Source: Desmodus rotundus
Lineage: Eukaryota; Chordata; Mammalia; Chiroptera; Phyllostomidae
DNA length: 64,000 bases
Reading direction: 5' to 3'
Assembly: GCF_022682495.2 (NCBI RefSeq)
Contig: NC_071398.1
Span: 33,049,426 to 33,113,425, forward strand
In this document: in pieces, positions 13,740 through 25,021 of the stretch
Position numbering within the stretch: position 1 is the first letter of the stretch
Layout: each line of letters starts with the position of its first letter
Position numbers and translations under genes: made by a program
Notes under the pieces: model-generated
What the model was told of the DNA's origin: nothing
The model's input: only the letters and a program-made list of their open reading frames with translations
Databases searched by the model: none

Positions 13740-14242
13740 CAATATAATCTTGACATGCCCCCCAACATTCCCAACCATTGGAATGCGATCTATGTCCTTT
13801 TCCCTTAAATCTGAACCTGAGAGAATATTTGTGACTTACTCAGATTACAGAGTATATCAGAAGTGACTATGTGAGTTCTGAAACTAGATTGTAAAAGTTT
13901 CCTACTTCTGTTTTACTCTCTTGGGATTTTTTTTTTTTTTTTAACCCAGCCATCATGTTTGTTCCTAGGAAGCCCAAGCAGCCCATGGGACAGTTCACGT
14001 GAAAAGGAACCATGGCCGCCAAACCACGGCCCTAGCTGAGTTCCAGCAACAACTTGCAAGCCATGTGCAAGAGCCATCTTGAAAGTAGATTATCCAGCTT
14101 CCAGTCAAGCCATTACAACTGATGTAAAATAGGAGTGATACTGAGTCCTGTTCAGACTGCAGATTTGAGAGCCAAACCATGGTTGTTGTTTTAATCTTCT
14201 AAGTTTTGAAGTGGTTTGTTATGGAGCAATAGTAACTTAACA
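13740..14242 (+). mobile_element. MaLR (MLT1/MST-like) LTR remnant
   Basis: The 3' end (GCCAAACCATGGTTGTTGTT, then TTAATCTTCTAAGTTTTGAA and GTTATGGAGCAATAGTAAC) is the typical end of a mammalian MaLR LTR. The upstream part (TTTGTGACTTACTC and similar) also fits. An internal T-run lies at 13,929-13,942. It is an old, noncoding relic. Confidence 0.7.
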
Positions 14243-15640
14243 TCTCTTTTCTTAATTGGTGGCATGACATTTGATCTTATAAATAAAAGCTTTAATCACT
14301 CTCATACATTTGGACTTTCTAAGGTATATGTCATCCTATTTTTTTTGGCAATCACACCTGGGAGATCTGACCTGTTCTCATCCAGCACTACTCTTTGTGC
14401 ACTTTCCATGTTCCTTGGTAAAGAGTACTGATGTAGAATGATGCAAACTCACATAGATATGACCTAAGTGTACCATATCCAGTTTAATCTAAATTTTAAT
14501 TTTGAAACTGGTGCTCATCTATTTCCTGGCAAGACCTTTGATCTTTCTATACACAAGCACCAATCATATCTTCACCAAATCCTAAAGCCTCACAAAGTCA
14601 AAGATCTCCCCACCCAGTGAGATCACCCTACACATAGTATCTCATTGGAAATCTCAAAACTATGGGGAAGTTCAAAAAGATTTTCCATGTGTGATCTAAT
14701 TAATCATTTTCCCCTGAGGACACCATTTCCTGTGAGGATATCTTATGTGGGTGGCTTGTTTTCTCTCCTACAATTTACAGGCTTGTTTTCTCTCCTACAA
14801 TTTTCAAACCACTGTCTTCCCTGCTCCTTCTGCTGCCAGACAACTGTCCCTCCTCTGAGATCTAATGTCATCATTTGATCAGACTATATCATGCAATATC
14901 TCTCTTGGTTTTAGTGATTTGTTGACAACCATATTTCTGACCCTCAGGAATTTTAGATCCTGGATCAGTGTCACTGTATCCAATACTCCTATCTTAATTC
15001 TCAGCAATTTCAAATGTCCATATTCATATTCCTAATATTACCCTGGTTTCCCAATTCCCTGACCTCTCTGCTTCAATGATTTTGTCTTCCACTGTAGTTC
15101 ACTCACCTACTCATGTCACTACCCTAGACCTTGTCATTACCACTATCTGTAACATCTCCAAAATATCAAGGATCCTTCTCTCTGGTTTCTTTACATTGTC
15201 ACCACACTCACACCTCTTCTCACCCAACTTAAATTCTATATTCAACTAATCACCCAACTTTGGAATCATTCCCAGTGTGAACTCCTTTGGCCCTCTCATT
15301 TCTACCTGCTTAACAAAGCCTGTATCCTAGATACATCTAAGTCTCTCCCTACTCTGTCACTGCACCTATGTTGCTGAACATGAGTAGTGAAAATCACCAA
15401 TCTTAATGATGGGTTTATATTTTTATATTTTATTTTCCTTCTTAGATAGTTCAGGCCTAAAAAGATACACATTCAGATGTCTTATTCCCACACCTATCCT
15501 GTCCATTTTTTTTCTCCCAGCTCCTGACCTCTACAGATGAGCAATTTTAAGCTTCTTGTATGCCTTTTCACTGTTTTAAAGCAAACACAAGCGTATACAT
15601 ATATATTATTTTCCACATTATTACACAAATGGCAACATAC
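14243..15640. other. No recognisable gene; pyrimidine-biased
   Basis: Unassigned sequence. The plus strand is C/T-rich from about 14,930 to 15,360. It contains a short tandem duplication at 14753-14805 but no open frame worth calling. Confidence 0.5.
14753..14805. repeat. 26-27 bp tandem duplication
   Basis: GGCTTGTTTTCTCTCCTACA followed by ATTT occurs twice back to back, with a few changes at the end of the second copy. Confidence 0.8.
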
Positions 15641-15644
15641 CATA

Positions 15645-15800
15645 TATTGGGTTGGCCAAAAAGTCCATTTTTTTCTGTAACATAAAAGACATGTTTTTCA
15701 TTTTCACCAATAATTTTATTGATTTGGGTATTTTGAGTATGTTAGCTATCTCCCATGTGGTATAACAGCACCAAGCTCCTTTCCCCTAGTTAAGGAGTAG
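15645..15800 (+). mobile_element. Mariner-like DNA transposon end
   Basis: TATTGGGTTGGCCAAAAAGT at 15645-15664 matches the terminal inverted repeat of mammalian mariner-type elements. It is followed by decayed mariner-like 5' sequence (CATTTTCACCAATAATTTTA; TTTTGAGTATGTTAGCTATC). The transposase is not preserved. Confidence 0.7.
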
Positions 15801-15814
15801 TTACATTTATACAG

Positions 15815-15898
15815 TCCTAAAATTACATTCGGCCTTTTGAAGGCAACCTCAAGGCTGATGCAGCCCCTGGTGAAAATGAGTTTGACATCCCTGGCCTA
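15815..15898 (-). mobile_element. hAT-type transposon terminal fragment
   Basis: The complement of about 15,897 leftward reads CAGGGATGTCAAACTCATTT, then TCACCAGGGGCTGCATCAGC, which is a familiar hAT-family end. Only one end is visible. The other end was either lost or is too diverged to see. Confidence 0.6.
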
Positions 15899-15904
15899 AG
15901 GAGA

Positions 15905-17476
15905 AGCAATAGTCCCACCCCCAGGAAGGGGTCTGCCCCACCCTGTGGTGCTTAAGCCTGACTGTTGATTACAGATTGACTGGATTAACAACGGAGGAGG
16001 ACAGACACACCCTGTGGATCACTGGTAGCCTCAAACAGGCTGCCAAGGTCCAGACTGGGAAACCATTTGCCATCACCAGAGGCAGAGCCAGAAAGAAAAA
16101 ATAGTGAGATTAATTACACTATGGTATTCTTCATGATTTGCATTATTTTCTTTCCTGCATAACTTTTTAACATTCATTTCTTGTCCTTCAAGTTTGTGCA
16201 TATTAAGTCACTAGTTTTTATATTATAGTTTATTTCAAATCCCATATTTTCCTCCTCTCTCCTCTTACTCCATTTCATCTTCTTCACTTTTCTTGTTTTC
16301 ATTTTAAATATTATTTTCTCTCATGCTATGACTTGTTTCCATTCCACACTCTTACTATTTTTCCCCACTCTATCCTCTAACCACTTTTCTTGTCATTAGT
16401 CATTGACATTCTTTTTCCCATTCTTAAAATATCCTTATTCTCTCTCCATCTTTATCAAACTTTACTCATGGTTGTGGATATGGTGGTTGTTGTTGCATTT
16501 TTCCAATTTTATTTCTAGATCTTCACTATTTTTGTATTTCAAATCTCAAACTTTACCATTCCCCTCTCCTACTCCATTTTGTCTTCTTCCTGCCCTGTAT
16601 TTTTCATATTAAATTTTAATATTTCCCTCTCTTAGCTGGCTTTTCATTCCTAACTCTTAGTATTCCTTTTCCCTCCAACATCTCAAAATCATCTCTTTCT
16701 TCTAGACATGTCTTAAGTTTTTCTTTCCTTCTTTTCTCCCAGTTGTTCTCCTCCAACCTATATTAATTTTTGTTCATTGTTGACAGCACTGTGGTGGATC
16801 TTTTTCTCCAATTTGGTTCCTTTTTTTAATTCTCTCTCACAACTTTTTTAAATTTTTAAAAAATTTCTATTTGAACCTAATACTATATGCATCCCTTCTC
16901 TTACTTCATTTTACCTTCTTCCCTCCCTTTTTAATTTATGACAAAAAACCTTTTCTTTCTCTCTTCACATTGTCCCTATTCCCTACTCTCATTATTGCTT
17001 CTCCCTCCACCCTCTCAAAATCATTTTTTTTCAGTAGGTCATCTCATATTCGCTCTCCTTTTTAATAATAGCATTAATCTCTTTATACCTTCATTAATAC
17101 TGGCTCATTTCCTGTTGATAGTGTGATTTTGGGAGGGGCTTAATTTTGTGGCTGCAGGTTTGTTTCCAAGGCTGTTTGGTTTTGTTCTAGCAGGACCTGC
17201 ACAACAACATACAAGATGCGGTGGGTGGAGTTATGCTCAGTCAACCAGTGGAAGGAAGGACCCACCAAAGAACCACCCAACAATAATCAAAACCCAATTA
17301 CATCCAGAGAGCCCAAATAAATGGCAGAAAGGGCATCCCAAGAGCTTCAAGTTCAAGAAATCAAGGAGACTGCACCACAGAATCACATAGGTCTCCTACC
17401 ACAGAAGGTCACATCAAAAAGAAAGGGAGTCAAAGCAGGTTGTCTAACAAGCAGAAACAAACAAGAGTTACCTAAA
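15905..17476 (+). repeat. L1C 5'UTR with pyrimidine-rich core
   Basis: The leader begins with sequence that matches the complement of L1E near 57,100-57,150 (GTGCTTAAGCCTGACTG; CATCACCAGAGG). It then has a long C/T-rich core (16,230-17,060), and a proximal part (17,190-17,476) similar to L1A's. No open frame is conserved. Confidence 0.75.
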
Positions 17477-17712
17477 ATGGGGAGACAAAGAATCAACTGA
17501 CAATCAAAAGGAAAGGAAGAATTCCCAGGAAGAGTGCTAAATGAAGTTGAGGCAAGAAAACTATCAGATTTTGATTTCAAAATGATGCTTATAAAGATGC
17601 TCAATGAGCTCAGTAAGAACTACAAAGAGTGCCAGGAAAGATATAAGAAACTTATTGTGAACTACACCAGCATGAAAAAAGGCATAGAAATTATCAATGA
17701 GAGCCAGGAGGA

Positions 17713-17931
17713 GCCCTGTCTGGTGTGGCTCAGTGGATTGAGTGCTGGCCTGTAGACCAAAGAGTCACCGGATTGATACCCAGCTGGGGCACGTGCCTGG
17801 GTTGCAGGCCAGATCCCCCATGGGCAGTGCATGAGAAGCAGCCATACACTGATGTTTCTCTCCCTCTCTTTCTCCTTCACTTCCTCTCTCTCTAAAAATA
17901 AATAAATAAAGTCTTTTTTTAAAAAAAGAGA
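17713..17931 (+). mobile_element. VES-type tRNA-derived SINE (+) with 14-bp TSD
   Basis: It has an A-box-like TGGCTCAGTGG, a degenerate B-box GGATTGATACC, a T/C-rich body and a CTCTCTAAAAATAAATAAAT tail with T and A runs. The TSD GAGAGCCAGGAGGA at 17699-17712 is repeated exactly at 17932-17945. It inserted into L1C ORF1. Confidence 0.93.
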
Positions 17932-18324
17932 GAGAGCCAGGAGGAAATAAAGAATACAATATCTGAAATGAAGAACACAATAGAAAGAATTAAAAGCAGG
18001 CTAAATGAAGCAGAGGATTCAATCAGTGAGCTGGAGGATGAGGTAGAAAAAAAAAATCCCAGACAGAACAACAAAATGAAAAAAGACTAAAAAAGAATGA
18101 AGACAGTGTAAGAGTAGCTGAAGGACAACATGAAATGTAATAATATCTGCATTGTAGGGATACCAGAAGGTAAGAAGAGAAGCAAAGGATAGAAAACCTA
18201 TTTGAAAAAGTTATGACAGAAAACTTATCTAACTTGATGAGAGAAAAAGTCATGCAACTGCAGGAAGCACAAGGGCCCCAAACAAGATGAAACTAAAGAA
18301 GCACATTACAAAACACATCTTAAT

Positions 18325-19180
18325 GCTCAGCATCACTAGCCATCAGAGAGATGCAAATTAAAACCACAATGAGGTACCATCTTGCACCAGTCAGAGTGGC
18401 CAACATAAACAAATCAACAAACAAATGTTGGAGAGGATGCGGAGAAAAGGGAACCCTAGTACACTGTTGGTGGGAATGCAGACTGGTGAGGCCACTGTGG
18501 AAAACAGTATGGAATTTCCTCAGAAAACTAAAAATGGAACTTCCCTTTGACCCAGCAATTCCGCTGCTGGGATTATACCCTAAGAACCCTGAAACACCAA
18601 TCCAAAAGAACCTATGCACCCCAATGTTCATAGCAGCACAATTTACCATAGCCAAGTACTGGAAGCAACCTAAGTGCCCATCAGCAAATGAGTGGATCTA
18701 AAAACTATGGTATATTTACACAATGGAATTGTATGCAGCAGAGAGAAAGAAGGAGCTTATACCCTTTGCAACAGCACGGATAGAACTGGAGAGCATTATG
18801 CTAAGTGAAATAAGCCAGGTGGTGAGGGACAAATACCATATGATCTCACCTTTAACTGGAACATAATCAACAGAAGAAAAAAGCAAACAAAATATAACCA
18901 GAGACATTGAAGTTAAGAACAATCTAACAATAGCCAGGGGGGAGTGGGGAGGGGACAGTGGGGAAAGGGGATTACAGGAACTACTATAAAGGACACGTGG
19001 ACAAAATCAAAGGGGAGGGTGGAGGTGGGGGAGGGGGGTTCGGCTGGGGTAGGGTGGAGGGATGGGGAGAAAAGGCATACAACTATAATTGAATAACAAT
19101 AAAAAATTTTTAAAAAGAAGAAGAAGGAAGGAGTCCTGTGCTTAAGGAAATAAAATACAATATGTTTAAAAAAAACCCAT
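18325..19180 (+). mobile_element. 5'-truncated L1 (L1D), possible 3' transduction
   Basis: It starts within the C-terminal part of ORF2 ([40 protein letters not shown] with the CCHC-like cysteines) and runs through a G-rich 3'UTR to an A-rich end near 19,118. About 60 bp more (19,119-19,180) follow, with a second AATAAA (19149-19154) and an A8 run before the TSD. The TSD ACATCTTAAT is at 18315-18324 and 19181-19190. The ORF2 tail is open for 116 codons but truncated, so it is not a gene. Confidence 0.85.
19012..19069 (+). other. G-quadruplex-like G-run cluster in L1D 3'UTR
   Basis: Runs of 3-6 G separated by short spacers (GGGGAGGGTGGAGGTGGGGG and so on). L1 3'UTRs often carry such polypurine tracts. 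Related tracts occur at 7,395-7,450 and 56,470-56,530. Confidence 0.7.
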
Positions 19181-19840
19181 ACATCTTAATTAAAATGGCA
19201 AATTTAAAGACAAAGAGAATCTTAAACACAGCAAAGAAGAAACAGCTAGTAACATATAAGAAAGCTCCGATAAGGCTATCAGCTGATTACTCAAAAGAAA
19301 CACTACAAGTCAGAGAGGCACTACTCTACCCAGCTAGGCAGTCATTTAAAATGAATGGAAAAATAAGGAGTTTCCCAGACCAAAAAAGAAAAGAAAAAAA
19401 AAAAGCTAAAAGAATACACCTCCACCAAACCAGCATTGCAAGAGATGCCAAAGGACTGCTTTAAGAACATGAAGTAAAAGAGAGAGAGAGAGAGACAGAA
19501 AGGACCATAAGTACAAAGGAAAAAAATGGCAGTGAATAAGTACCTATCAATAAAAACCTTAAATGTAAATGGATTAAATGCTCCAATTAAAAGACATAGA
19601 GTAGCTGAATGGATAAAAAAACAGGTCCTGCATCTATGCTATCTACAATATACCACATCAGAATAAAAGATCTACACAGACTAAAAGTAAAGAGATGGGA
19701 AAAAAAAATTCCAATCAAGTGGATATGAAAAGAAAAGCTGGGGTAGCAATACTTATATCAGACCAAACAGATTATTTTTTAAAAAGCTATAAAAAGAGAA
19801 AAAAGACACTTCATAATACTTAAGGGAATAATACGTCAAG

Positions 19841-19857
19841 AAGATATAACCATTGTA
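19841..19857. repeat. 5' TSD of HMGB1 pseudogene
   Basis: AAGATATAACCATTGTA, repeated exactly at 20605-20621. The 17-bp length is typical of L1-mediated insertion. Confidence 0.93.
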
Positions 19858-20604
19858 GACAGCCACTGCAGTACATTGAGCTCCAGAGAGACAGAGCCAG
19901 GGCAAGTGCAAGCTGGACAGGCATTGCGTGACTCTGTGCTCACTGAGGAAAAGTAATTAAACATGGGGAAAGGAGATCCTAAGAAGCCAAGAGGCAAAAT
20001 GCCATCATATGCTTTCTTTGTGCAAACTTGCTGGGAGAAGCACAAGAAGAAGCACCCAGATGCTTCAGTCAACTTCTCAGAGTTTTCTAAGAAGTGCTCA
20101 GAGAGGTGGAAGACCATGCCTGCTAAAGAGAAAGGAAAATTTGAAGATATGGCAAAGGAGGACAAGGCCCATTATGAAAGAGAAATGAAAACTTATATTC
20201 CTCCTAAAGGGGGGAAGGGGAAAGAAGATCAAGGATCCCAATGCACTCAACAGGCCTCCTTCAGCCTTTTTCTTATTTTGTTCTGAGTATCGCCCAAAAA
20301 TCAAAGGAGAACATCCTGGCCTATCCATTGGTGATATTGCAAAGAAGCTGGGAGAGATGTGGAATAACACTGTGCAGATGACAAGCAGCCTTATGAAAAG
20401 AAAGCTGCTAAGCTGAAGGAGAAATACGAAAAGGATACTGCTTCAAAGGAAGAAGATGAAGAGGATAAGGAGGAGGAAGATGAAGAAGAAGATGATGAAT
20501 AAGTTGGTTCTAGTGCAGTTTTTTTCTTGTCTATAAAGAATTTTAACCCCCCTGTATACAACTCACTCCTTTTAAAGAAAAATATTGAAATGTAAAAAAA
20601 AAAA
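19858..20604 (+). pseudogene. HMGB1P: HMGB1 processed pseudogene
   Basis: An intronless HMGB1 (chromatin architectural DNA-bending protein) copy with 5'UTR, coding region, 3'UTR and a poly(A) run (20,594-20,606), inside L1C ORF2 with a 17-bp TSD. The coding part runs from ATG 19963 ([20 protein letters not shown]) and keeps HMG box A almost complete to about residue 88. A frameshift after PKGGKGK puts box B out of frame, although [21 protein letters not shown] sequence remains readable at 20,285-20,340. The linker before the acidic tail is deleted, and the acidic tail ends in DDE with TAA at 20500-20502. The 3'UTR (GTTGGTTCTAGTGCAG) follows the HMGB1 pattern. An 86-residue HMG-box A frame survives, but no promoter is visible. 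Confidence 0.95.
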
Positions 20605-20621
20605 AAGATATAACCATTGTA
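20605..20621. repeat. 3' TSD of HMGB1 pseudogene
   Basis: Exact partner of 19841-19857. Confidence 0.93.
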
Positions 20622-23184
20622 AACATATATGCAGCCAAAATAGGAGCACCCAAGTATATAGGAAAATCTTGGAGGAATTCAAGGAAGATATCAACAGAAA
20701 TACACTCACAGTAGGGGATAGATCTTCCAAACAAGGAATCAACAATGATATTGTGGCATGGAACAACACTCCAGATCAAATGGACTTAATTGATATATGT
20801 AGAATTTTTCATCCAAAGAAACAAAATATACATTCTTTTCTAATGCACATGGGACACTTTCAAGATGGACCACATAGTAGGACACAAAACAAGCCTCAAT
20901 AAATTCAAGAATATTGGAATATATCAAGCATCTTCTCAGATCATAATGGCTTGAAACTAGAAACCAACCAAAGGAAAAATCTCAAAAGTGTTCAAATTCA
21001 TGGAGACTGAATGAGATGCTATTAAATAATGAATGGGTTAACAATGAGATCACAGAAGGAAAAGATTCTAGAAAAAAATAAAAATGAATATGCAACAGCC
21101 CCAAAACCTATGTGACACAGCGAAGGCAATTCTGAGAGGGAAGTTCAGAGCAATACAGGCCTACCAAAAAAAAAAAAAAAGATAGAAAAAATTCAAATAA
21201 ACAACCTAACTCAACATCTATAAGAACTGGGGGAACAAAAACAAAGCCCAGAGCAAGTAGAAGGATGGAAATAATCAAGATCAGAGCAGAATTAAATGAC
21301 AGAGAGACTAAAAGAAAAATGAAAAGAATCGATGAATCCAGGAGCTGGTTCTTTCAAAAGATAAACAAAATCAACAAGCCTTTAACCAGGCTCATCAAGA
21401 AAAAAAGGGAGAGAACCCAAAGAAATTCAATCATAATGAAAAAAAGAAAAATTACAACAGATGCCACAAAAATACAAAGGATTATAAGACCACTATATGC
21501 CAAGAAATTTGAAAACCTGGGTGATATGGACAAATTTCTAGAAACATTATCATACTCCAAACCTGAGTCAAGAAGAAGCAGAAAGACAGAATACATCGAT
21601 AACAACTACTGAAATTGAAGCAGTAATCAAAAACTCCTGGCATACAAAAACCTGGGCCAGATGGTTTCACAGAAGAATTTTACCATACATTTAGAAATAA
21701 GCTAACTCCTATCCTTTTCAAAATATTCTAAAAAAATTCAAGAAAGTGAAGACTCCTAAACTTATTTTATTAGACCAGTAGTACCCTAATTCCCAAACCA
21801 GGTAAAGACAAAACAAAGAAACTACAGGCCAATATCACTGATGAACATAGATGCTAAAATCCTCAACAAAATATTGCCAAACCAGATCCAGCAATGATCA
21901 TACACCACAATCAAGTGAGATTCATCCCAGGGATACAAGGAATGTATAATATTCACAAATCAATAAACATAATACACCACATAAACAAAATAAAAAATAA
22001 AACCCACATGATCATATCAATAGATGCTGAAAAAGCATCTGATAAAGTACAGCACCCATTTATAATAAAGGTACTCAGCAAAGTAGGAATGGAGGGACCA
22101 TACCTCAACATAATAAAGGCCACATATGAGAAACCTACAATCAACATCATACTGAAAGGGAAAACACTAGAAGCTCTCCCCCTAACATCATGCACAAGAC
22201 AAGGGAGTCCACTTTCACCACTTTTATTCAACATAGTATTGGAAGTTGGAGCCACAGTGAACAGAAAAGAAAAATAAATAAAAGGCATCCAAATTGGAAA
22301 GGGTGAAATAAAACTGTCATATTTGCAGACAACATGATAGTATAAATAGAAAACCCTATGAACTCCAACAAAATACTACTTGACCTACTAAGTCAATTTG
22401 GCCAAATAGCAGGATACAAAGTTAATATTCAGAAATAGAAGGCATTGTTGTACACCAACAATGAAATATCAGAAAGAGAAACTAGGGGGGAAAATCCCAT
22501 TTACTATAGCAAAAACAACAACAAAAAAAGTACCTAGGAATAAACTTAACCAAGGAGGTAAAAGATTGTACTCAGAAAAGCACAGACACTGAAGAAAGAA
22601 ATTAAGGAAGATACAAATAAAGAGAAGCATATATCATGATCATAGATTGGAAGAATCAACATCATTATTATGTCCATACTACCCAAAGCAATATAGATAA
22701 ACTCAATCCCTATTTAATACCAATGGCATATTTCAAAGGTCTAGAACAAATATTTCAAGAATTTATATGGAACCATAAATGACCCTGAACATCCTTAGCA
22801 ACCTTGAGAAAGAAGAACAAAGTAGGATAGATCACAATAACCGATATCAAACTATATCACAAAGCCACTGTAATCAGAAGAGTCTGATACTGGCATAAGA
22901 ACAGACACACAGAACAATACAACAGAATAGAGAGCCCAGAAATAAACCCATGTCACTATGGTCAATTAATATTTGACAAAGAGGGCAGGAGTATAAAATA
23001 GAGTAAAAATAACCTCTTCAACAAATGTATTAGCAGAAGAGGAATGGTACATCAAAAAAATGAAACTAAACCATCAACTCACACCATATGCCAAAATAAA
23101 TTCAAAATGGATAAAAGATTTAAACATAAGTGTTGACACCATAAAAGCCCTAGAGATAATAATAGGCAGTACAATGCAATGTCA

Positions 23185-23783
23185 TGTTGGGGACCACTCT
23201 GTGTGGTTTCAAAGATTGCTGCAGCCCTGCGAGAGCAGACTCTGAAAGGGGCTAGTGAGTGTCCCTGGAAAACCAGGTAACGCAGGTGGCAGACATGACC
23301 CGGCTCTAACGCCAAGGGTTCCCATGGGAATCAGGCCTGATAAATACATTGTATCCTTTGAAGCCTGCTCTGCTTTGCTTTGTATAGCTCTGTTGATATA
23401 AACTGGATGTTTAAGTTCAAGGCATAAGGAGTAAACTACTCATCTCGTGAAACACATCTTAAAGACCCTCTGGCATCAGCATGACTAACAGACCCTGACC
23501 TTTGACAAATCTCTGTGTTCCTTCAATTGTTATCTATAGATAATACCTGTTTTTGTATGATTATAGCCTTTTTGACCTTGATTGATGAGCTATGCATGTA
23601 TGCTGTATACACCTAAACATAGCATTCCCAATAAAGGCCATTTGGGAGAAGGGCTTGGGGCATTCCCCACTAAAGGGAATCACCACCCTCTTTCCCACCA
23701 GAACAGCAGGACTGTGTCTGGGACAATTTATTTCTCATCCAAGGCAGCCGGGAGGAAGTCTCCTGGACAGGGCACCTCCCACA
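23185..23783 (+). mobile_element. Solo LTR of an endogenous retrovirus
   Basis: A 599-bp segment starts TGTTGGGGACC and ends CACCTCCCACA, so it keeps the TG...CA ends of an LTR. It is flanked by the 6-bp direct repeat ATGTCA (23179-23184 and 23784-23789). An AATAAA signal is at about 23,630. No gag, pol or env sequence adjoins it, so it is a solo LTR left by recombination. Six-bp duplications are typical of class II (betaretrovirus-like) elements, though not exclusive to them. It lies in L1C ORF2 and is therefore younger than L1C. Confidence 0.85.
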
Positions 23784-24905
23784 ATGTCAGGTATCCCACA
23801 CAGCAATATTTTTGCCAATATACCATCTAGGGCAAGGAAATAAAGGAAAAGCTAAACAAACGGGACTACATCAAATTAAAAAGCTTTTGCACAGCTAAAG
23901 AAAACAGCAGGAAAATGAAAAGGGAACCAACTATATGGGAAACGTATTTGCCAATTATACCTTGGACAAAGGTTTCATCTCCAAAATATAGAAAGAAGTC
24001 ATATGACTCAACACCACAAGACATACAATGTAATTAAAAAATGGGCAAAGGACTTGAACAGACACTTCTCTAAGGAGGACATACAGAGGGCCCAGAGGCA
24101 TATGAAATAATGATTAACATCACTAGCCATCAGAAAGATGCAAATTAAAATCACAATGAGATACTACTTCACCCCAGTCAGAATGGCCATCATAAATCAA
24201 TAAACAAGTGCTAGAGAGGTTGTGGAGAAAAGGGAACCCTAGTGCACTGTTGGTGAGAATGCAGACTGGTGCAGCCACTGTGGAAAACAGTATGGAATTT
24301 CCTCAAAAAACTAAAAATGGAACTATCTTTTGATCCATCATTTCCACTGCTAAGAACCCTGAAACACCAATACAAAAGCACCTATGCACCCCTATTTTCA
24401 TAGCAGCATTTACAATAGCCAAGTGCTAGAAACAGCCTTTGCCCATCAGTACATGAGTGGTTCAATAAACTGTGGTATATTTACGCAATGGAATACTACA
24501 CAGCAGAAAGAAAGACCGAACTCCTACCTTTTGGCGACTTCTTTATCTATAGAACTAGAGAGCATTATGCTAAGTGAAATAAGCCAGGGAGCCATGAACT
24601 TCCTGGACAAAAGCCATGATCTCACCTAGAAGTGGAATCTAATGAATAGCACAAACAAATGAACAAAAAAGAACCAGAGTCATGGAAACAAGGAACAGAC
24701 TGACAGTGACACAGGGGTGGGGTGGAGAATAAGGGGTAAAGAAGGTGAAGGGTCTAATCAACAAACAGGTATAAATGACCCATGGACATGGGGAACAGGG
24801 TGGGGAATGACTGTGGGAGTGTGGGAGCAGTTGGAGGGGCAGGGGGAACAACAGAGAGGTGGAAATTGGGACAGCCATAATAGAACAACAATAAAAAGAT
24901 AAAAT

Positions 24906-25021
24906 AAAAGGTTAATTCCCATTAATAACAATGGATAAGAACACAACAAAACAGTAGCTTTAAAATGCTGAAATAAAACTGTAATTCTCTATGCAATTAA
25001 AACCTTTCAAAACAAGGTGAA
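24906..25021. other. Short AT-rich spacer
   Basis: Nothing recognisable. The last 8 bases are the TSD (AAGGTGAA, 25014-25021) of the next SINE. Confidence 0.6.

Larger units (their letters stand above)
17477..19464 (+). pseudogene. L1C ORF1, disrupted by two insertions
   Basis: ATG 17477 opens in ATGGGGAGACAAAG, the usual L1 ORF1 start, but stops almost at once. The coiled-coil region is readable at 17,534-17,700 (MLNEVEARKLSDFDFKMML). A VES SINE interrupts it at 17713, and it resumes at 17,946-18,310 (LKNEDSV-type sequence, then the RRM start). A truncated L1 interrupts again at 18,325-19,180, and the C-terminal domain (RILNTAKKKQLVTYKKAPIR) ends at 19464. It is clearly dead. Confidence 0.8.
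19526..24629 (+). pseudogene. L1C ORF2, disrupted
   Basis: ORF2 starts at ATG 19526 (TYLSIKTLNVNGLNAPIKRH). The endonuclease region is split by the HMGB1 pseudogene at 19,858-20,604 and resumes at 20,622. The reverse transcriptase region is at 21,890-22,330 ([30 protein letters not shown]); the catalytic FADD reads FADN near 22,325. The solo LTR interrupts at 23,185. The C-terminus ends near 24,629. Multiple frameshifts and stops make it non-functional. Confidence 0.83.
15905..24905 (+). mobile_element. Full-length LINE-1 (L1C), decayed and multiply interrupted
   Basis: A full L1 layout spans 9 kb because four later insertions sit inside it: a VES SINE (17713-17931), a 5'-truncated L1 (18325-19180), an HMGB1 processed pseudogene (19858-20604) and a solo LTR (23185-23783). 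Removing them leaves about 6.6-6.7 kb. Its leader is of the same type as L1E on the other strand. The 3' end is an A-rich tail near 24,885-24,910 after CAATAAAAAGATAAAATAAA. Confidence 0.85.

Noticed and set aside
17713..17931. tRNA gene
   Set aside because: A- and B-box-like sequences exist, but the cloverleaf is not kept and the body and tail are those of a VES SINE; the same applies to the other VES copies.
18325..19180. Continuation of L1C ORF2 directly after ORF1 (a short L1C with internal deletion)
   Set aside because: The TSD pair at 18315 and 19181 and the resumption of ORF1 afterwards show a separate 5'-truncated L1 inserted in ORF1.
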